From: Eudorina sp. 2006-703-Eu-15 | Lineage: Eukaryota; Chlorophyta; Chlorophyceae; Chlamydomonadales; Volvocaceae | DNA length: 64,000 nt | NCBI GenBank assembly: GCA_003117195.1 | Contig: BDSI01000030.1 | Location: 549,211 to 613,210 of the forward strand | Reading direction: 5' to 3' | Part shown: one piece after another, positions 1-10,834 of the stretch | Layout of the letters: every line of letters starts with the position of its first letter | How positions within the stretch are numbered: position 1 is the stretch's first letter | Notes under the pieces: generated by a model | Database searches by the model: none | What the model was told of the DNA's origin: nothing | What the model saw: only the letters and a program-made list of their open reading frames with translations | Program-made: the position numbers and the translations under genes

Positions 1-1428
1 TCGCCCTCCGCATTGGGCGTCACAGCCGTACCAAACCATTCGATGCCGTTCCTGTACTGATACGGCACGTGTCTGTTTGTAGTTCATGGTGCAACTTCCG
101 ACGGGGCCGCAAACCGCTCCTCTGAACGTTTTCTTCCTCCTCAATGTAACACATCCACACTCGGAGTACCCCTGGGCGATTGTCACTCTCAGCTCTCCGA
201 TTCTCTCTTATGCGCTCTCCACCCCCCCCTCTCACACACACTCGCATACACTCTCACACAACGCGCTCATCCCCGCACTCCACACACCTAGATCAACGCG
301 TGAAGCTGTCGGTTGCGTGTACGGACAGCCCAAGACCACGATACCAAAACGGCCATCTGCCCGTCAAGCAAATCAGGCAGAGGGACGATGACAGGTCCCT
401 GGGCAGGTACCGTATCTGCGCGCGCTCCCACACTGCCTGTGCAGCAGACAGACGCCGTCGCTTCAGCGTAGACAGTTCCGGGGAATGCGTGCTGCACCAC
501 CGCACCAGAAGGCCGGAATGTTTGCTGGAGTCAAACGCATCGCTAACACAGCCAGGCGGTATGCGGCTCGCCCTTGCCACTCGCGGCCAACCCCCACCCC
601 CGCGCGCTCGCCCTGCATGTTGCCTCGGGACAAGCGACTCTTCCTGATACTGTCCCCCATGCTGTGAATAACGTGCAGACGTTGGAAGGGCACCCTGCCC
701 CCCCTCCCTCGTCTTCGTCGGCAAGAAGCACTCGGGCAACGCGGCAACGCCACACGATGCCGCTCCCAGCCCCCTTGTCACAGCCGACACAGAACGGACT
801 CTCCTGAACCGACTCTCCTGCTTAATGCAGCACAGCACGTCAACCCACCACCCCTCCTCTCAAAAAGTTTTCCACCCCAACCCCCGACCCCCCGCTCCTT
901 CACACCACGACTGATGCCAATCCGAACGGCGTAACGCCGCGCTCCTTCACACCACGACTGATGCCAATCCGAACGGCGTAACGCCGCGCTGCTCCAACCC
1001 TAAACTCCTCCACAACAGACTGCACCCACCCGGGCGGTCGCCTCGAGCCCCAGGATCTCAATCTCCAGTCCAACCCAACGGTCGACAACCGGCCCACCCA
1101 GGGCTCCCCTCCCTCCAGTCGTGCGCACAGCCACCAATCCCCTCACAACCCAGCCAGACTATCGATCCGTCGCGCCTACCTCGGGTTAGCCGGCCCCGAG
1201 CAGCCGAAGCATACATGCGCCCCCCCCCACACACGCTGTACACACAACACACACACACGCGCTCCCAGCAGCGCTCCCGTAGCAACAAGCAGCCCCGGGC
1301 CAGGGCCCCCGTGGCCAAAACCCTCAATGCCGCGACCCAGATGGGTTCACGACCCAGGGCAACGACCTGACCGCCCCGGGGTTCACGTCACTCACATCTC
1401 CCCCTCCCCAATTCGACCCCCTTCGACC
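1..1428. other. Intergenic, downstream of ferrochelatase
   Basis: No gene is recognised on either strand. Open frames here are short, overlap on both strands and lack recognisable protein character. The stretch lies 3' of the minus-strand ferrochelatase gene, so part of it should be its 3' UTR. A short tandem duplication lies at 893-990. Confidence 0.6.
893..990. repeat. 47-bp tandem duplication
   Basis: Two exact 47-bp copies lie at 893-939 and 940-986, and the first four bases of a third follow. Exact identity suggests a recent duplication. It lies downstream of the ferrochelatase stop. Confidence 0.9.
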
Positions 1429-1787
1429 TCATTCGACCCACAGCAGGTTCTTGAGGATGGACTGGCCGCTGGTGGCCTCCAGCACCAGGATCACAATGAT
1501 GGCCAACATGGCGATGCGGCCGTTCCAGGTCTCAGCGCTCTTGGTCCAGCCCCACTCCCACATCACCACGGGGGACGGCAGCGCGCGCCGCTCGCGGTCG
1601 TACGCCTGAAGCAGCATCTCCAAGTCACCTGGAGGCCAGGCGCGGCGCGGCGCAGGGCGGGGCGAGGGAGGGAGGGATAAGGGAGCTTGGTACGCATATT
1701 CATATTGCGTTGCGGCCCCAAAGCAAAGATTTGGTGAAGAATTGGTGAAGAATCGGAATATGAAAATCGGATATAGAAAAGGTGCAA

Positions 1788-1828
<41 letters not shown>

Positions 1829-4470
1829 ACAATCGTACAGCATGCCGCCACTCATCCCCCTCTCGCCGCACACGTCCCCAGCTCCAGGAGCCTTCTCCCT
1901 CCCTCCCTCCCTCCCTCCCTCCCTGCCTCACTGCCACCCTCCCTCCCTCCCTCCCTCCCCCCCTCGGGGCGGGGAGGAGCCGACCTACCCAGCGGCACCA
2001 GGGAGTCAGTTGGCCCCGCCAGGCATCCAACGTACGGCAGCGCCTCCAGTACGGCATCCGCGAGGTCGTCGATGAAGGCGGCGTTGGTGTTCAACGCGGG
2101 CACCCTGCCCCAGTTGTGGATGCCGCTCTCCTCCGCGAGTTCCCGGTACTCCATGTCGATCTCCTCCAGGGTCTCGATGTGCTCGGACACGAACGAGATG
2201 GGCACCGCCAGCAGGCTCTTGACGCCCCGCCGACCCAGCTCCCTGAAGCGGAGGGCGGAGGGAACACACAGCGGCGCACGGAAGAGCGTGAAACACCGCA
2301 GACGGCGCGTGCGGGTTTTGAATTCGAACTGGATGTTAGGTACACTTTAGTTACAATTGACAGTTGAGTTCGGCACAGTTGAATCAAGGGAAACAACGGG
2401 GGCTCCATCCATCTTGTCACCCTGCCGGTCCCCCCCACCTGATCGAGTCGTCCGTGTACGGCTTGAGCCACTCCGCGGGCCCGACGCGGCTCTGGTACGC
2501 CAGCGTGTGCGTGTTGGCGAAACCCCGCGCCCGGACCTCGTCCATGATCAACCGAACGCATTCCTCCATCTCCTCCTTATACGGATCCCCCGCTTCCTCG
2601 ACGTACGACTTGGGCACGCCATGCGCCGAGAAGAACACCTCCACGCTCGGCACGTCCTTGAACTTGCGGAGCTCCTGAGGCGCGGCGGCGGCGGCAGCGG
2701 CAGCGGTCGGGACCCAGGGCGGGGCGCGAAGGGGGTTGGGACCAGGGAACCGATAAGACGTGAGAGCAGGCAGCGCGACGAGCATCCCTGACGGGGGACG
2801 GCGCAGCGGACGGTATGTCCTGACGTCACCCCGGGGAAGGGAAACCGACCCGCATGCAGGCGGTGTCGTGTCCCCGTCCGTTCTCAACTTTACCAAACCC
2901 ACCACCGCCACTGCGTGCTCGGGCTCCGGACCCACCCGTCCGTCATTTCACCCGCCGAGAGACCACGGCGCCGCGGATGTTGCCGCCTGGGCCACCCGTC
3001 ACCCGCCACCATCTCTCAAGCCTTAACCACCCATGCTTGAACAGTCAGCAGGGGCGCGCATACAGCCAGGCCCACGAGGCCCAAACAGATCACATGACCC
3101 AGTCCCGGTCCCAGAAACTCCTTAGCATCACGCATCCAGCATCACGCATCCGTGCCCCAGCCCCCTCCCCTTGCACGATCTGACCCCTCAGCCCGGCGCC
3201 CTCGCCCATGACGCGCCCGTGATGCAGCACTGTGCGCCGCTGGCAACCCCACGGCGGGGTGCCAGCGCCCCCATGTCCCTTCCGATACACAGGGTGCACC
3301 GCACCCAACCGGTCCCGGCCAACGTGTGCGCGTGACTGCGGCGGGGACCCTCACGAGTGGGGCACCTCGTGCCGCTGCGGGGTCATCCCCGGAGCCCCGT
3401 TCTCTCGTGAACCGACGGCATCGCGCCGCCACATCCTGGTGCCCACCGCAAGGTGTCGCTGTTCCAGTGGTGATCCCGTACAAGAGCCCTGGCATAGCCA
3501 GACAGGCCCCCGCTGGGCCCCATACCTTACCAGTACGACGACATCCATTGTGCGATACCGATACCACCGCTACTTATTACCCTTAATACCCGGCGCCACG
3601 GTCCGCCCCGCACCTGCACGATGAGGTCCGCCATTGCGCACACATAGCCCCGCCGCTGGTACCATGAGGGGATGACCGTGTGCCGCAGCTGCTTGAGCGC
3701 GCGGTCGCTCTTGAAGAGGGACTCCAGCAACCGCAAGCTGGAGCCGCTGGTGCTGATGGAGAACTGGGGATAGAGCGGCAGAATGACCAGACGTGTCACA
3801 CCGTCCCGCTTGATCTTGTCCAGCGCCTCCTCTGTGTAAGGGTGCCAATAGCGCATCCCCACGTAGACGTTCGCCGCCTGGCCCTTTTCTTTCAGAGCTG
3901 TCGCTAGCGCCTCGGCCTGGTCATCCGTAATTTTGCGGAGCGGACTGCCACCACCAATTGCCTTGTAGCCCTCAGCGCTCTTGGGTGCTCGCAAAGTAGA
4001 AATGATCGTCGCGAGGAGCGGCTGAAGAAATTGTGCAGCTTGTGGCAGCCGAATAATCTCCGGATCCGCGAAAAGATTGAATAGAAAAGGCTTCACATCG
4101 TTGAGCGTCTCAGGCCCACCAAGATTGAGCAGCAGAACCCCGACTTTATCTACTGCAGGCGGGGCTGCAGCAGCAGCTTGCCTTCCCTTTACATCGTGTG
4201 AGTCGTCAAAGCAAACTACGTCCGTAGAGGCTGCGCTGGGGCGGTGCGGTGCAACGCGGTGTCGCTCGGGGGCGGTGGCCACGCCATAGACCCGGGTCCG
4301 TCTGTGTAAACCACGAATTCGTTTCAGATGTCGCCAGCCCAGTGATCGGAACAAATAGCCTGTACTTGCCTGTGCCTCTGGATAACTGGCAAGCACCGGC
4401 TGGAGCAACCCGCGCGCTCCTCTACGTGAGGCGCAGACGCCGTTCGCTGGTAAAGGCCGAAAGACGCCAT
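1429..4470 (-). CDS. Plastid ferrochelatase with C-terminal LHC-like (CAB) segment
   Basis: Ferrochelatase inserts ferrous iron into protoporphyrin IX, the last step of heme synthesis, here in the plastid. Exons on the minus strand are 4470-4370, 4301-3614, 2674-2439, 2242-1989 and 1628-1429, giving 492 aa. The core begins with [21 protein letters not shown] places the expected catalytic His near residue 281, and [14 protein letters not shown] is the family's conserved acidic region. The last exon ends with a linker and the chlorophyll-binding-type motif WNGRIAML near residue 461, as in plant and cyanobacterial ferrochelatases with an LHC-like tail. The first roughly 90 residues are basic and Ser/Ala-rich, like a transit peptide. 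The start is inferred: ATG at 4470 needs a 68-nt GC-AG intron (4369-4302) to join the core in frame. The other four exons rest on strong family similarity. The algal HEM gene name was not assigned. Confidence 0.93.
1790..1965. repeat. (CA)n and (CTCC)n microsatellites in last ferrochelatase intron
   Basis: A pure AC dinucleotide run spans about 1790-1826, and two CTCC-type tetranucleotide runs lie at about 1894-1923 and 1939-1962. All are inside the intron between the last two ferrochelatase exons. Their translations are artefacts. Confidence 0.9.
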
Positions 4471-6222
4471 ATCAGACTAATAATTGAATTGTCTCAAATT
4501 ATATCAACGGATTGCAATCAACTTTCGCCCTGGGCAGGCTCACAACTAACCCCAGTCGGCTCTGTTCATGTCTAGCCGATGTTCAAGACCTGCAATAGCT
4601 AGCCCCAACAAATGAAAACGACTGGAACACGGTAATCTGTCCGCAGTAATAGAATAATCATCATGCGTCGCCGCGTGCTTGGTCCACAAGCCTACGACGC
4701 CGTACACTATGAGCGGATGAACGCTGTGGCCCTTCATGCACATGCATAATACAGGCATGGATGTGGAATTACTTAACGAATTCTTGTTACGTGTCGCCTG
4801 CTCGCCAAGCAAGCCGTCGTGTGCCTGTCGCACGCCGGGGCGTCAGCGCAAGGTCGCTTTGTTCAGTCAAAACGCAAGAACCCCTGCAAGCAGCTCGCTG
4901 CACAGAATATTTTTTATATGAATTGCCTGTACCTTCAGCGCTAGTCAAAGCAGGATGCAAACAGACCCACGTGTACCAAGTATTGTCCCTTCAGGGGCTG
5001 CGGGTTGTGTGCGGAAGGGCCGGTGTCGGATTTCCCAAAGTACGGTCGCGAACGAGCGCAAAGGAAGGTCTTGAACGAGCGCTCGAATGACAGAGGCGTC
5101 GCCCGCTGCTGGCAGCCAAGCGGCCCGCGGCCCGCACGCATTTTCCCATGCCATCGAGAAACTTCCCTTCCCCGCTGAAGCAAAGGTAAAAGTAGAATTC
5201 ATCTCGCCAGAGGGCCAGTCCTTGCATGAGGCATTACATGTCCCTCGGTCTTCACTAAACACGTACAGGAACCGTCCGTATAGCGACCCGCGCAGGTCAG
5301 CGCGCGGTGCAGCACAGGGCTCCAACGCAAATGTGCCAATGGTTAACGTCCAGGGTCCCATATCTCGAATGCTGCTGTTTCCAGAATACCACCCTACATC
5401 AACGCTTCCGAAACCTCTGCGCCCCCAAACAGCCAGATGGTAATGGGGCGTGTTACCCGACTGGACAGCGCCGGCGACCAATCCTCCCAATCCCATCCTG
5501 GTGAGGTGACTCCCCCGGTGGTGCAGCAAGCAGCCAAACGACACGGCCCTTCCCATGCACTTCCCTCCTACCACCGCTCTAAGGGCCGGTGCGCGCTGCC
5601 TGCTTCCACCTCATCATTCCTCACTGGCCAAAGGCGCCCTTTTACACAAGGGCGCCTTTGTGTTCTTTTCCATGATCCATACCGACCTAAACCAAGCACG
5701 GCAACATCCGACCACCTCCACGCCCACCTATTCACCCGAACCCCCCCGTCGCCAGACCCCGCGCTGCCGGCCGACGCGTTGTCCCACGCCCTTATCTCGC
5801 GCATCACGACGCGACCGCACAGCTCCCGCCAGGGCAGCCTTGGTCCATGCACGCGGCTCCGTCGCCGCCGCCCCCCGATGATGGGGACATGCAGGTCAGG
5901 TCGGTGGCGATACAGCCGCTGAGATATGCTCAAAACGGACGACACCCCTGTCCGGCTGCGAACCGGTCCTCCTTGCGCTGTTGTTCCGCAAGCCCTCGCG
6001 GGACGGCTGCGGGGCACCGCTGGGTCAGGAGGTCAGGACCGGGAGTGGAGGCGCTACACACGGCGCGCCCATTTCGGCGCAGCAGTCGCAGCCGAAGCAA
6101 TCACATATGCCCCGTAATCCTCCCCCCCCACGTCGCCGATTCGCTGGGCTCCCCTCCTCGCACATGTCCGCCATCCCCGCGCTCCGTTCTTTGCTCGCGC
6201 CTGCCGCCGGCTCGGTCCTTGT
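4471..6222. other. Intergenic between ferrochelatase and SufC
   Basis: It holds the upstream region of ferrochelatase and the 3' region of SufC, both minus-strand. No gene is recognised. A minus-strand frame stays open over 4945-5574 but opens with GTG and matches no family I know. A TGTAA-type polyadenylation signal for SufC reads on the minus strand at 5646-5642, 577 nt past the stop. Confidence 0.5.
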
Positions 6223-8082
6223 TTACTCGGACAGCGTGGCGTACCCTCCCGCCTCCAGCTGATCCACCAGGTGCATGTCGCCCGTCTTGACGATCTCACC
6301 GGCCTGGGTGACAGGCCAGGACAAATGCGGCAGAACAAATGCATGCGGTTGTAGGAAGCGAGAAGCACAAGGAATGCAAGGTGCGGGCACGCCAGCGTGT
6401 CATGGTGTACACGAAATCAGAGCCCACAGAGCCCCAGAGAGAGTCCAACTTGATCAATCATCGATGTGCATGGACGGTAACACCCCAAACCCAAATCACC
6501 GGTGACCACTGCCGACATGCCGTGGTGTGCGCGTGAGTGTGGGCGGGTGGGTGGGCGGATTCGCAGCGGGACACCGACGGATCAGGCGCGGATGAGGGGC
6601 GGATGAGGGGCCAGTCACCCCCGAACTGCGATACGCATGCCCCCCGCGCCGGGCGGCACCATCACAGGTCTCAAACAGCTGCCCAACGTCCGCCCTACCC
6701 CACTCCCCCGCATTCGTTCCCCGCCATGCCTGGTCCCACCCGCATGCCGCATCCACCGGCTCTCGCCCGGCAGCTAGCCCGCGACCAACGCCACCGACTG
6801 AACCCGCTACCCACCCAACCCCCCATTGCCGCACCCCCCCCAGTGCCCCAACCCGCCACCAGCCTCCACCCACCTGCATGATGTGCACGAAGTCCGGCTT
6901 GATGTAGTCCAGCAGGCGCTGGGGAGGGAGGGAGGGGGCGAGGGCAGAGGGGAGGGGGCGGATGCACCGCCGCGGCAGCCATGTCAGTCAAGGCAGGAAA
7001 GAAGACCTTCAGGACCCGGCTGACCTCCTAACGTCCCTCGGGAATGGGAACGGGAACGGGAACTGGCAGCGGCCCACGTCGTGCAAACGTTTCACCTCCC
7101 CGCGCTAAACCCACCATCCCCAGCCATCCAGGAGTGGCCCCCGGCCCCCGTCCTGGCCCAGCCACCCTGCAGACCGGTCCACGTCAGCAACCGCAACCGT
7201 CCAGCGCCCCATCCCCGCTCCGCCCCCGCTCGGCCCGTAAGCCCACCGGACTCCCACTGACCCAGGGGTCAGTGTCGCCCGGGCCCGTCGTCCGTACCTT
7301 GTAATGCGTCACCATGAGCACCCCGGTGTCGTCGTTCCGGAGCTTGTTAACCGCCCCCGCAACGTCCCGGAGGGCGTCGATGTCCAGGCCGCTGTCAATC
7401 TCGTCCAGGATGGCCATGTCGGCCTGAATGTCGTACAGAGGGGGAGAGAGAGCGGCACGTGCGGTCAAGAAGGCGTGTGACAGGACCAGGACCGTCAGCC
7501 AACTTTTTGACCCCGACACTGAACCCGACACCAGGCGACTGCACACACATAAGCTCACCCACAGACACCCATACCTACACACACAGGCGGTTCGGGTGGG
7601 TTTCTCAGGAAACACACACACAGGCGGGTGTCCTCGCTCAACACAACGGCAGAGTACTTCAGCCGTTGCATGCGTCGATGGTACGGCAACTTCCCGTGCA
7701 TGGTTGTGCAATCTGGTCAATGGCGTGATCCCGGGCTCGAGTTTGAATTTGGGTTTGGGTCCCCTGCTCATTTCTCGACAAGCCGCAGCAACGCCTTGGC
7801 GTGCGTTGCAGCTCCCAGTGAAGCTCAGGCCACACGACAGGCACCCAGCACGTGTGCCCGTGCACGTGGATACTATCATGTGTATGTGGGTACTTTATCT
7901 CTGAAGGTCATGTGTCGGCCTTTACAAGCCAGCGAGCTTGCTAGCCCCAACCCAAATCCGCCCTGGCTCCTCCTCACGTGTACCCCTCCGTGTCCCCCAA
8001 CCCCCAACCAACCAACCAACCAATCAACCAACCAACCAGTTGTGGTGCCACCCACCCACCCACCCACCTCGAGCACAGCCAG

Positions 8083-8126
<44 letters not shown>

Positions 8127-9532
8127 CATTGACGTTGCGGTTCAGGAAGGTCGGGTCCATGTTGAGCATCTCGAGCTGCGGGTGGAGGAGACAGGGATGG
8201 AGCATGGAAGGAATAGCCGTTGAATGGAAAGGAAGGGAGGAGGAGGGGTTTGTATTGGTGCGTGTACGATTGCAAGGGGAGGAGGGATTACAGTGAACAG
8301 AAAAGAAGGGGGTAGGCGTCGAAAAGGGGGGTTTAAGGCATCGAACCTCCCGAACGGGGCAGGATGAGAAGCGCGCATCAGGTTGTGGTGGCGTTGGGGC
8401 GAAGTGGAACTGACAACCTGGCCAGGTCCCCATTCCGCGACCAAACAGAGATGAGAGCTATTAACACAAACCAGGTAATGAGGGAAGCCGCACTTAACGC
8501 ATCCCTTGATGCGGGACGGAGGCTGCGCCATGGATTACTTGGTGTGGTGTGGTAGTCCACGCAGGTTGCAGGAGTTGGGGTAGGGTCAGGCAGCCGTTCT
8601 CTTCCCACCAGCAGAACCCCGAGGTCAATCCACAGCCGCTTCGCCGTGCGGCACCAACTCCGGCGATTGTAACTCGCGATTGTAACTCTAATATCTTAGA
8701 TCCCAGACCGGCCCGACCCGGCCTGGCCATACCGCTGCAAGCGAAACCCGCGTCACCGCCTCGGCCAGTCACCCCCTCGGGCCGTCCCCGGGTTGGCGGG
8801 TTTGACACCCGGCCAAAACCCACACGTACAGCCCTCCGTGCACCGGCCGCGAGGGAGGCGGACACGGGGGTTCCGGGTATTCCTACGGCGGCCGACGCAC
8901 TCTCAACTGGCCATCCCCTATCCAGTTGCGCATAGTAGGCGGTGCCATCCCCCCCGGTAAGGCAACCCAGTCCCCGCGGCAGGGCAACCCAGTCCCCGCT
9001 TGGAAACCTGACACGTGCCGCGTACCTTGGGCATGATGTACGCGTAGAACTCCAGGGGGTCCAGCTCTGATTGCCCCAGCGCCTTGCGCCGCGCATTGCA
9101 CGCCATACGGAGGAAGTCCACGTTGCTGACACCCGGCACCTCGATGGGCGTCTGGAAGCTCAGGAACAGCCCGGCGTGCGAGCGCTCCTCCGGCTCGAGC
9201 TCGAACAGGTTCTTGCCTTTGAAGACAGCCGTGCCGCCGGTGACTTCGTAGTCGGGATGACCGACCAGCACCTTGCTGAGCGTGCTCTTGCCCGAGCCGT
9301 TCTTTCCCATAATTGCATGAATCTCGCCATTCCGAATTGTCAAGTTTACGCCCTTGAGGATCGGCTGGCCCGTCGCGGCGATTTTCGCCTCAAGGTCCTT
9401 GACCTCAAGCATCACTTCACCTGGTGCAGCTGCGCAGCGCACCGGCTGCGCCAATCGGCGACCTCTACATGGCGCCACGCGCGGGCAAGAGCTAGATGCA
9501 AGTGGGCTGCGGGTAAGCACTTGATGCGCCAT
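6223..9532 (-). CDS. SUFC: Plastid SufC, ATPase of the SUF Fe-S assembly complex
   Basis: SufC is the ABC-type ATPase of the SufBCD scaffold that assembles Fe-S clusters in plastids. Minus-strand exons are 9532-9026, 8175-8068, 7423-7298, 6918-6874 and 6303-6223. All junctions are phase 0 with GT-AG sites; the product is 288 aa. Visible motifs are Walker [10 protein letters not shown] (about 76-84), ABC signature FSGGE (188-192), Walker B MAILDE (208-213) and the H-loop His in VTHY (245). The [13 protein letters not shown] stretch is typical of SufC rather than of transport ABC proteins. About 38 residues before [10 protein letters not shown] are rich in Ser, Arg and Ala and fit a chloroplast transit peptide. 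The ATG at 9532 is the only start that supplies that extension. Length matches plant SufC. No fused membrane domain is present. Confidence 0.96.
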
Positions 9533-10834
9533 AGCGGCGGTGGTAGACTCTGTTTACAGGTGAAGCAATGTCGGATCCAATTGTATGGGGATAACTCAAC
9601 TGGATTATGGATATAATTGAGTGCCCGTTGAAGGATGACATCGACCGGCAAGGTGATCGCGAAACCGGCCCAACCGTCTCAACGGAGCGGCTTCGCAGAT
9701 TCGTGAGGGCATTCACTCAAGCAGTCGCAATTGGATTCTAAGAATACATTTAAGATTGATACCATAATTCAATTCATGCAGATAAGCCAAAGCTGTAAAG
9801 TCGTTGCCTTCTTGGGCTGACAGCGCAGGAGAGCCCCGGCGCCCTGAATGCTAAACATCATGGCTAAACAGATACTCCCAGATTATACGAATATTTGTGT
9901 ACTTGTTCCAAGCACGGTTGATCGCAGGGGTGTTCGAGGTACTTGGTAACATAAGGACCGGCAGGTAACCTCCAGATAAGTTCTCCTGAATCAAACAATA
10001 TACACTTCATCTCAACACATAGGTACACAGTATTGCAGACCTTACATGTAAACTGGTCAGCGGCAGTGCGCTCGGTTGGCATTCAAACGACCCACGGGTC
10101 CAACTCCCAAAGGAGCAACTTGACGAGACGACATTCACAACACACAACTTCCTGTGACATTTGCCTGCACATTTCATTTCGGCACATCTCATCTGCTTCC
10201 GTTCGCATATGTTCCAGATAACAGGCATCGGCATGCAACCATTGAACCACGATACCGCCTCCGTCAACCAGACTCCTCACCTGCCTGCCCAACCAGCCGC
10301 TGGACACGTCAGGCCGTCCAACAGCCACGTATCCTTGGCACGCCGAGGCAGCTCCATACACAGCTGAAACGTCCCATTCCCGTTGCAACCCGACAGCACT
10401 CACCGTCCCATTTTGCAGCACGCCGAACGGAGATTGCGGGCCAGAAGTGTTTTGAGAACCCCCAAACATGGGCACCTCGACAACGGCGGCCACCGCTCCG
10501 AAACCCAACCCGAGCCGATCGAACAGCTGCGACTGTTAGGCCCCAACCGACTTTCAGTGCAGTCTGTCCTGCAGCGCCGTACGGTTCCGCTACGAAGCAG
10601 AAGTCGACATTACGGTAAAGAACCTGATCCTGCCGGCATCGTGGCATTCGGCGCAGCCTGCTGTGCCAGACACCAGTCGGGTGCACTCGCGCGAATCGAT
10701 GGTATCGACACCGGACACCTCCCATCTCCACCTCCACTACTCGACCCCCTGGACATCTCATCACCAGGCCACCAGTGCCGGTCCGGCGGCTGCGGCCCTG
10801 TTCCGCTTGGCTGTGTCGGTGGGGCCCTCGGCCG
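9533..10834. other. Intergenic between SufC and the J-protein
   Basis: It contains the SufC upstream region and probably the J-protein 3' UTR. A TGTAA signal reads on the minus strand at 10046-10042, about 790 nt past the J-protein stop. One GACCCNNGGGTC palindrome sits at 10089. No coding region is recognised. Confidence 0.5.

Noticed and set aside
4945..5574. 209-codon minus-strand open frame
   Set aside because: It opens with GTG, matches no family I recognise, and lies between the 3' side of SufC and the promoter of ferrochelatase. It could be a real orphan gene; transcript evidence would decide.
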